Source: Pseudescherichia sp031979925 (GTDB taxonomy: Bacteria > Pseudomonadota > Gammaproteobacteria > Enterobacterales > Enterobacteriaceae). From it: a DNA stretch of 64,000 nucleotides. Made by a program: the position numbers and the translations under genes. Where the stretch lies: assembly GCF_031979925.1 (NCBI RefSeq), contig NZ_DALZFB010000005.1:124001-188000 (forward strand), in the 5' to 3' direction. Below, piece by piece: positions 9,378 to 17,081 of the stretch. Under the pieces are notes generated by a model. The model was given only the letters and a program-made list of their open reading frames with translations, had not been told where the DNA came from and made no database searches. How positions within the stretch are numbered: the stretch's first letter is position 1; the number at the start of each line of letters is the position of its first letter.

Positions 9378-10940
9378 ATGTTCTTACATGACGTAAAGAT
9401 CGGCACAAAGTTATTTCTGGCGTTCGGGTTCTTTATTCTCTTAATGGTTGCAAGTTCCTGCCTCTCACTATTTAGCCTGAATCGTGCAAATAACGGCATG
9501 CAGACTATCGTGAACAGTGATTATCCCACCACGGTAAAAGCCAACCACCTTATCGAAAGATTTCAGACCTTCGTCAGCACCCAACAGCTGATGCTGCTGG
9601 ATAGCGAAGGGAAGTGGAGTGAAAGCATGCAGCAGCAGCTGACCGCCATCAGCGGCGAAATCACGGTGCTGCTGGACTTGCTGACGAAACAGCTCGACGA
9701 GCCGCAGGCGCAGAAGATCCTCACCGAGCTGCGCGGAATACGGCAGCAGTACCTCGACTCCCGCTTTCGTATTTTAGAGGCGGTAAAAGTCGGCAACCGG
9801 GAAGCGGCCGTTCAGGAGATGATGAACACCACCGTGCCTATCCAGAACGCCTATACGCAGAAGGTTCTGGAGCTGATCGCGATTCAGGATGCGCGAATGC
9901 GTGAAGCAGGTAACCGGGTCGACAACGACTTCAACACTAACCGCCTGATGCTGATCCTGCTGGCGGTATTTAGCATCGGTATTGCCGTGCTGATGGGGAC
10001 CTTGATTGTACGTGCCATTACCCGTCCGCTGCGGCAGGCGGTGGATCTGGCGGAGGCGATTGCCGCCGGGGATCTCACCCACTCAATTGACGTTAAACAT
10101 CGGGACGAGACCGGCGTGCTGCTGAATGCCCTGATGGCCATGAAGACCCGCCTGCTGGAAATTGTGCAGGAGGTGCAGTTTGGGTCAGAGAATATCTCCA
10201 GCGCCGCCGCGCAGATCGTTGCCGGTAATCAGGATCTGGCGGCCCGTACCGAAGAGCAGGCCAGTTCCGTGGAGCAGACCGCAGCCTCGATGGAGCAGAT
10301 CACCGCCACGGTGAAAAATACCGCCAGCCATACTACCGAAGCGACTCAGCTCTCCGCTGACGCGGCGACGGTGGTAAAAAACAACGGCGCGATGATGAAG
10401 CAGGTGACGGAGAAGATGCGCGTCATCAATGACACCTCCAGCCGCATGTCCGACATCATCAACCTGATTGACGCTATCGCATTCCAGACCAATATTCTGG
10501 CGCTCAACGCGGCGGTTGAAGCCGCACGCGCAGGCGAACACGGGCGCGGTTTTGCGGTGGTCGCCGGGGAAGTCCGTCAGCTGGCACAGAAAAGCGCCTC
10601 GTCAGCGAATGATATCCGCCAGCTAATCGAGGACTCCACGACCCAGGCGCGGGAAGGCATGGCGCTGGTGGAAAAAGCGGGTGGGCTGATCAACGGTATG
10701 GTGAGCAACGTCGAGGAGATGGACACCATCCTGCGGCAGATCGGCCATGCCAGCCATGAGCAGACAGAGGGCATTTCGCAGATTAACAGCGCCATCGGCC
10801 TGATCGACGCCACTACCCAGCAGAACTCCAGCCTGGTGGAGGAGTCCGTGGCGGCAGCGGCGTCGCTGAACGAGCAGGCGCAGCACCTGAAGGGTCTAAT
10901 CAAGGTATTCCGCATCAATCGCGCAGAGGCGACCGCTTAA
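9378..10940 (+). CDS. methyl-accepting chemotaxis protein (Tsr/Tar-like, ligand unknown)
   Basis: A 520-residue transmembrane chemoreceptor: TM1 about 9-31, periplasmic four-helix-bundle-type sensor about 32-189, TM2 about 190-212, HAMP about 213-265, then the methylated coiled coil with the conserved tip (DAIAFQTNILALNAAV). The C-terminus ends IKVFRINRAEATA and lacks the NWETF-type CheR/CheB tether, so it probably depends on other receptors for efficient methylation. SD GGAG lies 5 bases before the ATG. It has its own FliA promoter and follows aer, a position not occupied by a receptor in E. coli K-12. The stop overlaps the stop of convergent yqjI. The ligand cannot be read from sequence. 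Confidence 0.9.
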   Translation: MFLHDVKIGTKLFLAFGFFILLMVASSCLSLFSLNRANNGMQTIVNSDYPTTVKANHLIERFQTFVSTQQLMLLDSEGKWSESMQQQLTAISGEITVLLDLLTKQLDEPQAQKILTELRGIRQQYLDSRFRILEAVKVGNREAAVQEMMNTTVPIQNAYTQKVLELIAIQDARMREAGNRVDNDFNTNRLMLILLAVFSIGIAVLMGTLIVRAITRPLRQAVDLAEAIAAGDLTHSIDVKHRDETGVLLNALMAMKTRLLEIVQEVQFGSENISSAAAQIVAGNQDLAARTEEQASSVEQTAASMEQITATVKNTASHTTEATQLSADAATVVKNNGAMMKQVTEKMRVINDTSSRMSDIINLIDAIAFQTNILALNAAVEAARAGEHGRGFAVVAGEVRQLAQKSASSANDIRQLIEDSTTQAREGMALVEKAGGLINGMVSNVEEMDTILRQIGHASHEQTEGISQINSAIGLIDATTQQNSSLVEESVAAAASLNEQAQHLKGLIKVFRINRAEATA

Positions 10941-11452
10941 TCCATCTGGGAGATCTCCAACGCCGCCCGGTCGATCACGCCGATGATCTGCTTCAGCTGG
11001 GCGGCGCTAATCTCTTCATGGTTCACCTTCAGATCCAGCACGGCCTTGAAGTTATCCAGGGCGCGTTTCATCTGCGGATTTTTACGCAGCTGGTGCCCGA
11101 CGCCACGTGCTTTGATCCGCTCCTGAATATGCAGGAGATGCTCCTGATTCTCCTCCAGCCACTGCTGGCCTGCCTCGGTAATGGCAATCTTCTTACGCCC
11201 GCTCTCCTCTTCGCTAATCTCAATGAACGCCTGCTCCTGCAGGAAGTCGAGGGTCGGGTAGATCACGCCGGGGCTGGGGGTGTAGTGACCCTGGGTCAAG
11301 TTTTCGATCTCTTTGATCAGTTCATAGCCGTGGCTGGCGTTGCGGGTCAGGATATCTAACACCACCAGCCGCAGCTCGCCGTGGCCAAAGAAGCGCTGAC
11401 GGCGTCCGCCGTGGCTGTGATGGTGGGGACGATCTTCATGGGTATGGCGCAT
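10937..11452 (-). CDS. yqjI: YqjI, PadR-family nickel/iron-responsive repressor
   Basis: A 171-residue PadR-type winged-helix regulator (about residues 25-100) with a His-rich N-terminus (HTHEDRPHHHSHGG), the expected metal site. E. coli YqjI represses itself and the divergent yqjH and is released by nickel. Here it is divergent from yqjH with two perfect copies of a 13-bp operator-like sequence in the gap. Its stop codon (10939-10937) overlaps the stop of the upstream chemoreceptor on the other strand. It is shorter than E. coli YqjI (about 207 residues), mostly through a shorter His-rich N-terminus. Confidence 0.92.
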   Translation of the reverse strand: MRHTHEDRPHHHSHGGRRQRFFGHGELRLVVLDILTRNASHGYELIKEIENLTQGHYTPSPGVIYPTLDFLQEQAFIEISEEESGRKKIAITEAGQQWLEENQEHLLHIQERIKARGVGHQLRKNPQMKRALDNFKAVLDLKVNHEEISAAQLKQIIGVIDRAALEISQMD

Positions 11453-11473
11453 GGTTAGAGTCTTCCATAAATT

Positions 11474-11486
11474 GATATATCTAAAT
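11474..11486 (+). promoter_or_regulatory. YqjI operator candidate 1 (yqjI side)
   Basis: GATATATCTAAAT is an exact reverse complement of the sequence at 11589-11601, and lies 22-34 bases upstream of yqjI. The position and duplication fit binding by the adjacent repressor. Confidence 0.65.
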
Positions 11487-11560
11487 TATGTCTAAAGTAA
11501 GTCTACATGGCGGAATGGCTGCTTGTCTAACGCTATCAAAAAAATTCTTGCATTCTGGCT

Positions 11561-11582
11561 AAGTAGCAATCATTATCATTTA
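11561..11582. promoter_or_regulatory. Fur-box-like sequence upstream of yqjH
   Basis: The stretch GCAATCATTATCATTTA matches the right part of the Fur consensus (GATAATGATAATCATTATC). yqjH encodes a siderophore-iron reductase, and E. coli yqjH is Fur-repressed. Confidence 0.6.
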
Positions 11583-11588
11583 AAATTT

Positions 11589-11601
11589 ATTTAGATATAT
11601 C
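11589..11601 (-). promoter_or_regulatory. YqjI operator candidate 2 (yqjH side)
   Basis: ATTTAGATATATC, the exact inverted copy of the sequence at 11474-11486, lies 24-36 bases before the yqjH start. The two copies are 102 bases apart, flanking both divergent promoters. Confidence 0.65.
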
Positions 11602-11625
11602 GTATTCTACTTTTGGATGGCTAAC

Positions 11626-12396
11626 ATGACGAAACAAGATCGACGTTATCCGCAGCGCGTACGCAACGAGCTGCGCTTTCGCGAGCTGACGGTGCTGCGC
11701 GTGGAGCGCATCGGCGCAGGTTTCCAGCGCATCGTGCTGGGGGGAGAGACGTTGGCGGGCTTTAGCAGCCGGGGCTTTGACGATCACACTAAGGTATTCT
11801 TCCCCGAACCGGGCCAGCCATTTGTGCCGCCGACGGTAACGGAAGAGGGCATTGTCTGGGGGGACGGCGTGCGCCCGGCCTCGCGGGACTATACGCCGCT
11901 CTACGACGAAGCCCGTCGCGAGCTGAGCCTCGACTTTTTCATCCACGACGGCGGCGTCGCCAGCAGCTGGGCCGAGAACGCGCAGGTGGGTGATACCCTG
12001 ACCATCGGCGGGCCGCGTGGTTCACTGGTGGTGCCGGAAGATTACGCCTGGCAGCTCTACGCCTGCGACGAGAGCGGCATGCCGGCCCTGCGCCGCCGCC
12101 TGGAAACGCTGCGCCAGCTGGCGGTACGTCCACAGGTGACGGCCATCGTTACCATCGGCGACGAGCGCTATAAGGATTATCTGGCGCATCTGGATGAGTT
12201 TGCCATCGAGTGGATTGTTGGTCATAGCGAAGAGGTGCTGGACCAGCGTCTGGCGCAGGTTAGCGTCCCGCAGGATGACTACTTTATCTGGCTCACCGGA
12301 GAAGGAAAGGTCGTGAAAAACGTCAGCCGCCGGTTTGAGACTGACGCTATCGATCCGCAGCTGGTGCGCGCTGCCGCCTACTGGCACGATAAATAA
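11626..12396 (+). CDS. yqjH: YqjH, NADPH-dependent ferric-chelate reductase
   Basis: A 256-residue siderophore-interacting FAD protein (ViuB/SIP family): FAD-binding beta barrel (about 1-125, with SRDYTPL) and NADPH-binding C-terminal part (about 130-250, with WLTGEGKVV). It reduces ferric siderophores in the cytoplasm and may contribute to nickel homeostasis. The start at 11626 (MTKQDRRYPQ) is preferred to 11617 because GGATGG lies about 7 bases upstream and it best matches the E. coli length. It is divergent from yqjI and is the last core gene before the accessory block. Confidence 0.93.
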   Translation: MTKQDRRYPQRVRNELRFRELTVLRVERIGAGFQRIVLGGETLAGFSSRGFDDHTKVFFPEPGQPFVPPTVTEEGIVWGDGVRPASRDYTPLYDEARRELSLDFFIHDGGVASSWAENAQVGDTLTIGGPRGSLVVPEDYAWQLYACDESGMPALRRRLETLRQLAVRPQVTAIVTIGDERYKDYLAHLDEFAIEWIVGHSEEVLDQRLAQVSVPQDDYFIWLTGEGKVVKNVSRRFETDAIDPQLVRAAAYWHDK

Positions 12397-12401
12397 CGGC
12401 G

Positions 12402-13571
12402 TCAGGCCACCGCGTCATACTGCGCCTCGCTGACCTGTCGTTCCAGCGAGGTGCACACCTCCGCCAGGGCCTTCTCCTGCTGGACGAAGTACCCCTCCTG
12501 ATCCTGTAGGGAAGAGACCAGCTGCCAGGCGCTTTCGCCCTCCAGCTTGCTAAGCTCCGCCAGCAACCCGGTGATGTGTGCCTTCACTTCGGCGATCCTT
12601 GCCCGCAGACGAGTCAGGTCGTTGAGCCTGTCGCTGGCCATCAGCGGCCCCAGCCCTTTCTGCAGGCGGGCAAAGAGCGAGCGGACGGCGGCTACGTCGC
12701 CGCGCTGCCGGGCCTGGTTAAGCTGAACCATCATCGCGTTAGCCTCGTCTTTCAGCTCGTCGTCCACCAGATCCGGATGGCACAGCTTGCTGGCCTGCCG
12801 CCATAGCTTTTTCAACTCCTGACGCTCGTCCTGCGAAAGCTTCTGCTCAAAGCTAAACCGCGCCTGGGCATCGTGCTGCTGCTCCTGGTACTCCTCATAC
12901 TCCTGACGTGCCTCGTCCCGCGCCTGGCGGGCCGGCTCCTCCTCGCGGGTGAGTCCTTTTTCCAGCTCCTGGGCTTCGGCCAGCAGGGAGGCGATCAGGG
13001 CATTTTGCTGCTGCACGCGACGGCGAGTATCCGCTGCCTGCGACGAGCTGGCGGGCAGGCTGCGCCAGCGCTGGGTCAATGACGTTAACTCCTCAACGGC
13101 CTGGGCCATATACTGCTGGCAGCGCAGGTAGTCCGCCTCCCGCCGCCGGGCCTCCGCCTGCTGCCTGCGCAGCGTGGCTTCCGCCAGGGCCTGACGCAGG
13201 CGCAGGATCTGCGTCATCAGTGGCCCGAGACGCTTCATATAGCTGTCGTTAAAGTCGTCGAGGATCTGAATGCGGGCGTTGCGCTTATCGATCAGCTCCC
13301 GCATCTGCTCCTCCAGCGCCTTCAGCTCCAGCTTGCTGGCCGCTACCTGCGGATCGTGCCACTGGGTCACCGCCCGCTGACTCTGTAGCCAGGCGGCGAT
13401 AGCCTGTAACGCCGCGGAGTAGTTTTTCTGCTCCAGCGCCGCAACGATAACCGCCAGCTCAGGATCCTGAGCGTTGCTTTGCAGCCAGCCAAGCTGGCTA
13501 TGGATGATGACCTCATCCTCCAGCTCAATGGCGTTTTTTATGATCTCAAGCCGTTTGATAGGTTTGTTCAT
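12402..13571 (-). CDS. J-domain-like coiled-coil protein
   Basis: A 389-residue, highly charged and largely helical protein. Long heptad-rich stretches (about 82-160 and 185-255, again 315-345) suggest extended coiled coils. Between them and the C-terminus is a DnaJ-type segment: KKLWRQASKLCHPD (about 254-267) with the HPD triad at 265-267, followed by a helix MMVQLNQARQRGD like J-domain helix III. No signal peptide or zinc finger. It may stimulate an Hsp70 or act as a scaffold. It is the last gene of a minus-strand trio, 75 bases after the unknown 212-aa gene, and ends 5 bases from the yqjH stop. Function unknown. Confidence 0.75.
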   Translation of the reverse strand: MNKPIKRLEIIKNAIELEDEVIIHSQLGWLQSNAQDPELAVIVAALEQKNYSAALQAIAAWLQSQRAVTQWHDPQVAASKLELKALEEQMRELIDKRNARIQILDDFNDSYMKRLGPLMTQILRLRQALAEATLRRQQAEARRREADYLRCQQYMAQAVEELTSLTQRWRSLPASSSQAADTRRRVQQQNALIASLLAEAQELEKGLTREEEPARQARDEARQEYEEYQEQQHDAQARFSFEQKLSQDERQELKKLWRQASKLCHPDLVDDELKDEANAMMVQLNQARQRGDVAAVRSLFARLQKGLGPLMASDRLNDLTRLRARIAEVKAHITGLLAELSKLEGESAWQLVSSLQDQEGYFVQQEKALAEVCTSLERQVSEAQYDAVA

Positions 13572-13646
13572 GGCGTTTCGCTGTGCGCCTGGGTAGTTGA
13601 CTCAAGCGTAGTTGTTGTTAAGAGAACAGGAAATAGTACCGTTTCG

Positions 13647-14285
13647 CTAGAGATTATCATTCGCCGCGGCAAAAATAGCATCAAAAATCGGGACGGCTTC
13701 TTCCAGGGTCTCCAGCGCGCTGCGCAGCGGGGTAAAGAGTTCATGATCGGGTGGGAACTCGCCGTTCTCCTGCCAGCATTCGGCCATCATGCTGAGGTCG
13801 AGCGTGACCGGCAGGAAGAATGCGCCTGTACCTAAATCTTTAAAATTCAAATCGTTTAAGGCGATGCGAGAGGCCTGGTCAATATTGCTGGCCATCGCCC
13901 TAAGATTTTTGTAAGAGCCAAAAATGGTCTTTGAAGGATGAAAGCGAAAGCCGAACTGCGCCTCCTCTCCGCGACAACCGGTGAGCAGCGCCAGCTCATA
14001 GTCATCTTTATCGCTGCGAACACAGAAACTCTCGTAAAAATATTTGTAGTCTGTGTCGTTAATCTTCCATTCATCTGGCGCTAACCAGAAAACACCAGAC
14101 CTGGCGTAGTCAGCTTCCCCGCCCCAGCTTTTTTTCTTGATGAATTCGCTGGCACAGAGGTCGATTCCTTTCCAAATGGCCGGGTCGATATGCTGCTCGA
14201 AGTAGACAGCGGCTTCGTTAAACATCTTAAACTGGGAAAGCAGGAGGGTGCCTGCCTGGCGCTCTTCGTTATTGAGGGGGGACAT
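13647..14285 (-). CDS. unknown protein, partner of the PD-(D/E)XK gene
   Basis: I do not recognise this 212-residue soluble protein. It has no signal peptide or membrane segment. Aromatic-rich stretches such as SGVFWLAPDEW (about 63-73) and NDTDYKYFYESF (about 76-87) suggest a compact alpha/beta domain, and the C-terminal third is acidic and helical. It starts 11 bases after the stop of the PD-(D/E)XK gene, so co-transcription and a linked function are likely. It could be a specificity, immunity or structural partner of that protein; this is inference from position only. Confidence 0.7.
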   Translation of the reverse strand: MSPLNNEERQAGTLLLSQFKMFNEAAVYFEQHIDPAIWKGIDLCASEFIKKKSWGGEADYARSGVFWLAPDEWKINDTDYKYFYESFCVRSDKDDYELALLTGCRGEEAQFGFRFHPSKTIFGSYKNLRAMASNIDQASRIALNDLNFKDLGTGAFFLPVTLDLSMMAECWQENGEFPPDHELFTPLRSALETLEEAVPIFDAIFAAANDNL

Positions 14286-14296
14286 ACCTATTCCTG

Positions 14297-15049
14297 TTAA
14301 AATTGACGCATACGTTCAAGGAAACAAAAAGCCGCATGGGCTGCCATCTGCCGCGTAGGGGAGGCCTCCATTGCGGCAAAAATTTGCCGTCGGGTGGGTT
14401 CCATCGCCTGAGTCAACACGCTAGCCAGATGATGCCAGGAGAGGCAGGGCACGTCGGTCTCTTCACCCGCGCTGAGCGGCACGCGCCCCTGCGGGGTTAA
14501 ATAAACTACTGCCCAGGGCTGCTCACCAGCGCGTTTTTTCGCCTCGCCGATGTAGCGGCTAATTTGATCTTTTTGCTCGTAAGCGTCTATCTTCACTTCG
14601 ATCAGCATGAAGAAGTTATCGGCATCGATCTCGATATCAACACGGTTGGTTGCATCCCCGGTGGGGTACTTCTCAACGTTTACGCGACAGTAGCGGGTGA
14701 AGTTCTCCGGGAAGTTTGCTTTGTCGCACTCCCGCACGGCGCTGAGCAGCGCTTTTAACGGCAAATCGCCAAAGCCGTGGTTGCCGTGTGGATCGAGCAG
14801 CCAGGCGAGCACGGCGCTGTTGCGTATCTCATTACGGCCAAGCTTCGCCACCTCCCACGGATCGAAGGTAAAAGTCCCATGCCGCAGGGCGGCAAAAGGC
14901 TGCTCCATCTCAGTCATAAGGGCGCTAAGCTGCTGGGCGTCTACTGCAACGGTGGGCAACGCCTTAGGCTGGGTATCCAGCGCCTGACGCGGCCACTGGG
15001 CAAAAAATTGCGGCAGCCACGCGGCGAGGGACAGGGGGCTATCATTCAT
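14297..15049 (-). CDS. PD-(D/E)XK nuclease superfamily protein (PF14281-like)
   Basis: A 250-residue protein with a restriction-endonuclease-like core. Family signs: NEIRNSAVLAWLLDPHGNHG (residues 73-92, with Glu74 and Asn77), the catalytic Asp138 in RVDIEID, the E-V-K triad Glu151-Val152-Lys153 in LIEVKI, and the QKDQISRYI helix (159-167). These fit the PDDEXK_4/PF14281 type, common in defence islands. The active-site residues are all present, so it is probably an active nuclease. It is the first gene of the minus-strand trio and is divergent from a yahK-like gene. Confidence 0.8.
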   Translation of the reverse strand: MNDSPLSLAAWLPQFFAQWPRQALDTQPKALPTVAVDAQQLSALMTEMEQPFAALRHGTFTFDPWEVAKLGRNEIRNSAVLAWLLDPHGNHGFGDLPLKALLSAVRECDKANFPENFTRYCRVNVEKYPTGDATNRVDIEIDADNFFMLIEVKIDAYEQKDQISRYIGEAKKRAGEQPWAVVYLTPQGRVPLSAGEETDVPCLSWHHLASVLTQAMEPTRRQIFAAMEASPTRQMAAHAAFCFLERMRQF

Positions 15050-15083
15050 GAATCGAACTCATAAGCGTATTAAGCGTGATTGA

Positions 15084-15101
15084 CTGGCTAGATTATGCCA
15101 G
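15084..15101 (-). promoter_or_regulatory. promoter with overlapping dyad upstream of the PD-(D/E)XK gene
   Basis: CTGGC (15084-15088) and GCCAG (15097-15101) form an inverted repeat around TAGATTAT. On the minus strand this contains TGGCATAAT, an extended -10 (TGG-CATAAT), so a protein bound to the dyad would cover the promoter. The start would fall about 35 bases upstream of the ATG at 15049. Confidence 0.5.
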
Positions 15102-15179
15102 CCGTGTAGAATTTTTAGCGACACAAATTCCTTAATTCACCTCATTCACCGCTGTCTACTTCCGTTAGAGGCTATTACC

Positions 15180-16229
15180 ATGAAAATTAAAGCAATTGGT
15201 GCACTATCCGCCGCACAGGCGCTCGAGCCGATGGACATCAGTCGTCGCGAGCCAGGCCCGCACGACGTGCAGATTGCCATCGCGTACTGCGGGGTTTGCC
15301 ACTCGGACGTACACCAGGCTCGCGCCGAGTGGGCCGGGACGCTGTTTCCCTGCGTGCCAGGTCATGAGATCGTTGGCCGCGTTGCTGCCGTCGGCTCAGA
15401 GGTCACCGGGCATAAAGAGGGCGATCTGGTGGGCGTAGGCTGTATCGTTGACAGCTGTAAGCACTGCGAAGATTGTGAGGAAGGGCTGGAGAACTACTGC
15501 GACCATATGGTAGGCACCTATAACGGTCCGACGGCAGATGCGCCAGGCCACACCCTTGGTGGTTATTCACAGCAGATCGTGGTTCATGAGCGCTACGTGC
15601 TGCGCATCCATCATCCTGAAGAGCAGCTGGCTGCCGTTGCGCCGCTGCTCTGCGCCGGGATCACCACCTATTCACCGCTGCGTCACTGGCAGGCTGGCCC
15701 AGGTAAAAAAGTGGGCGTGGTCGGCATCGGCGGGCTGGGTCATATGGGGATCAAGATTGCGCACGCGATGGGCGCACACGTGGTGGCATTCACCACCTCC
15801 GAGTCCAAGCGTGAAGCAGCAAAAGCGCTGGGTGCGGATGAAGTTGTCGTCTCCCGCAACCCGGAAGAGATGCAGGCCCATACCAAGAGCTTTGATTTTA
15901 TCCTCAACACCGTGGCCGCGCCGCACAACCTCGACGCCTTCACCGCCTTACTGAAGCGTGACGGCACCATGACCCTGGTGGGCGCACCGGCTACCCCGCA
16001 TCCGTCCCCGGAAGTCTTTAGCCTGATCATGAAGCGCCGCTCGATTGCCGGCTCGATGATCGGCGGTATCCCGGAAACTCAGGAGATGCTCGATTTCTGT
16101 GCCGAGCACGGGATCGTGGCCGATATTGAGATGATCCGCGCCGATGAGATCAACGAGGCCTGGGAGCGCATGATCAAAGGCGATGTGAAGTACCGCTTCG
16201 TCATCGACAGCGCTACGCTGGCCGGGTAA
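15180..16229 (+). CDS. yahK: YahK-like zinc-dependent alcohol dehydrogenase / aldehyde reductase
   Basis: A 349-residue medium-chain dehydrogenase, the same length as and very similar to E. coli YahK, an NADPH-dependent aldehyde reductase. Catalytic zinc ligands fit Cys40 (CGVCHSD) and His62-Glu63; the structural zinc cysteines are Cys93, Cys96, Cys99 and Cys107. The nucleotide-binding loop is GIGGLGHMG. In E. coli yahK lies elsewhere (near lac), so this is a relocated or additional copy. It faces the toxin-antitoxin pair across a REP element. Confidence 0.9.
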   Translation: MKIKAIGALSAAQALEPMDISRREPGPHDVQIAIAYCGVCHSDVHQARAEWAGTLFPCVPGHEIVGRVAAVGSEVTGHKEGDLVGVGCIVDSCKHCEDCEEGLENYCDHMVGTYNGPTADAPGHTLGGYSQQIVVHERYVLRIHHPEEQLAAVAPLLCAGITTYSPLRHWQAGPGKKVGVVGIGGLGHMGIKIAHAMGAHVVAFTTSESKREAAKALGADEVVVSRNPEEMQAHTKSFDFILNTVAAPHNLDAFTALLKRDGTMTLVGAPATPHPSPEVFSLIMKRRSIAGSMIGGIPETQEMLDFCAEHGIVADIEMIRADEINEAWERMIKGDVKYRFVIDSATLAG

Positions 16230-16245
16230 CGCGCGGAACACGTAG

Positions 16246-16271
16246 GCCGGGTAAGCGCAGCGCCACCCGGC
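16246..16271. repeat. REP element
   Basis: A palindromic unit with arms GCCGGGT and ACCCGGC and the GCGCAGCGCC core, 16 bases after the stop of the yahK-like gene. Confidence 0.85.
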
Positions 16272-16318
16272 AGAGGTCGCCTTCTGAAGTGGTGGAGGGC
16301 GGCAGTACGTTTATCTCT

Positions 16319-16678
16319 TTAAGCAGCGGCGCTGATAGTAAAATCAAAATGGATCGCATCATAGGGAAACAGCGTGCCGCGAACGCCTTTCTCCAGTAAG
16401 CCATTATTCAGCAGGGCGGTAACATCCGTATGGACGCCTTTGATATCGCGACCTACCCGAGCAGCAATGTCGCGGATCGTCATTTCACCGAAGCCAGCCA
16501 TAGCGAGTAATATTCCCATTCTGTTGGGCGATAATGTCTTATGCATCACCTCCCATGAAGGAAACGAAATCACATCATCACCCGCGCCTCGTTCCCCCGC
16601 TGCTGCTGCGTTCAAAGCAGACATCACGTCCGCCGAAAAATCTTTCATAGCTTCGATTTTAATCGTTACGGTTTTCAT
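16319..16678 (-). CDS. antitoxin, HTH DNA-binding protein (TumA-like)
   Basis: A 119-residue protein with a winged-helix segment (about residues 55-105: MGILLAMAGFGEMTIRDIA, RVGRDIKGVHTDVTALLNNG) and a C-terminal tail. It resembles the HVO_A0114-type DNA-binding proteins that act as the antitoxin to TumE-family toxins. The start at 16678 (MKTVTIKIEAMK) is one base after the toxin stop (TAA-C-ATG), so translation is coupled. A longer frame from 16729 would overlap the toxin gene and is rejected. It should repress the pair through the two upstream operators. Confidence 0.8.
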   Translation of the reverse strand: MKTVTIKIEAMKDFSADVMSALNAAAAGERGAGDDVISFPSWEVMHKTLSPNRMGILLAMAGFGEMTIRDIAARVGRDIKGVHTDVTALLNNGLLEKGVRGTLFPYDAIHFDFTISAAA

Positions 16679-16679
16679 G

Positions 16680-16970
16680 TTATGCCTTCTCTTTACGGAT
16701 GGTTTCGACGTCTGAAAGGAAATCAGCAAACAGCCCGTCGATACTTATAAAGGTCGTATTGAACTCATGAACGCCAATGTGTTTATGATCGCCTTTGCCG
16801 CGCTCGTTATCGTAACGCATCACACAAGTACCAGAGACTACATAGGCCATGCTGTACTTAAAACCATGTTTGCTTCCTAAAATGGCTGGATCGACTTCCC
16901 ATATAAGCACTTGTATATATGCATTTTCATCCAGATAACGTGTAAATTTCTTATACAGTTTTGCTGACAT
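16680..16970 (-). CDS. TumE-family toxin (DUF6516)
   Basis: A 96-residue protein with the DUF6516/TumE pattern, above all RYDNERGKGDHKH (about 54-66), a basic-acidic His-rich patch likely to form the active site. The family is the toxin of a type II-like toxin-antitoxin module; the biochemical target is not known to me. The toxin gene precedes the antitoxin gene, the reverse of most type II pairs but usual for this family. Two near-identical palindromes and a good promoter lie just upstream. The identification rests on the motif and on the partner gene. Confidence 0.8.
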   Translation of the reverse strand: MSAKLYKKFTRYLDENAYIQVLIWEVDPAILGSKHGFKYSMAYVVSGTCVMRYDNERGKGDHKHIGVHEFNTTFISIDGLFADFLSDVETIRKEKA

Positions 16971-16988
16971 TCAATCGCTCTCCATGCG

Positions 16989-17036
16989 TGTTGTAAATTA
17001 TTACAACAAGAAGGTCTGTTGTCAATGATTACAACA
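16989..17036 (-). promoter_or_regulatory. promoter and twin operators of the toxin-antitoxin pair
   Basis: Two palindromes: TGTTGTAA-ATTA-TTACAACA at 16989-17008 (perfect, 8-bp arms) and the same with one mismatch at 17017-17036; centres are 28 bases apart. On the minus strand the second contains a -35 TTGACA (17025-17020) and the first a -10 TAATAA (17003-16998), spacing 16. The repressor would thus cover both promoter elements. Confidence 0.8.
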
Positions 17037-17081
17037 GACTCTCATCAGCGCATCCTGCTTATCAAAATGCCAGGATAATCG

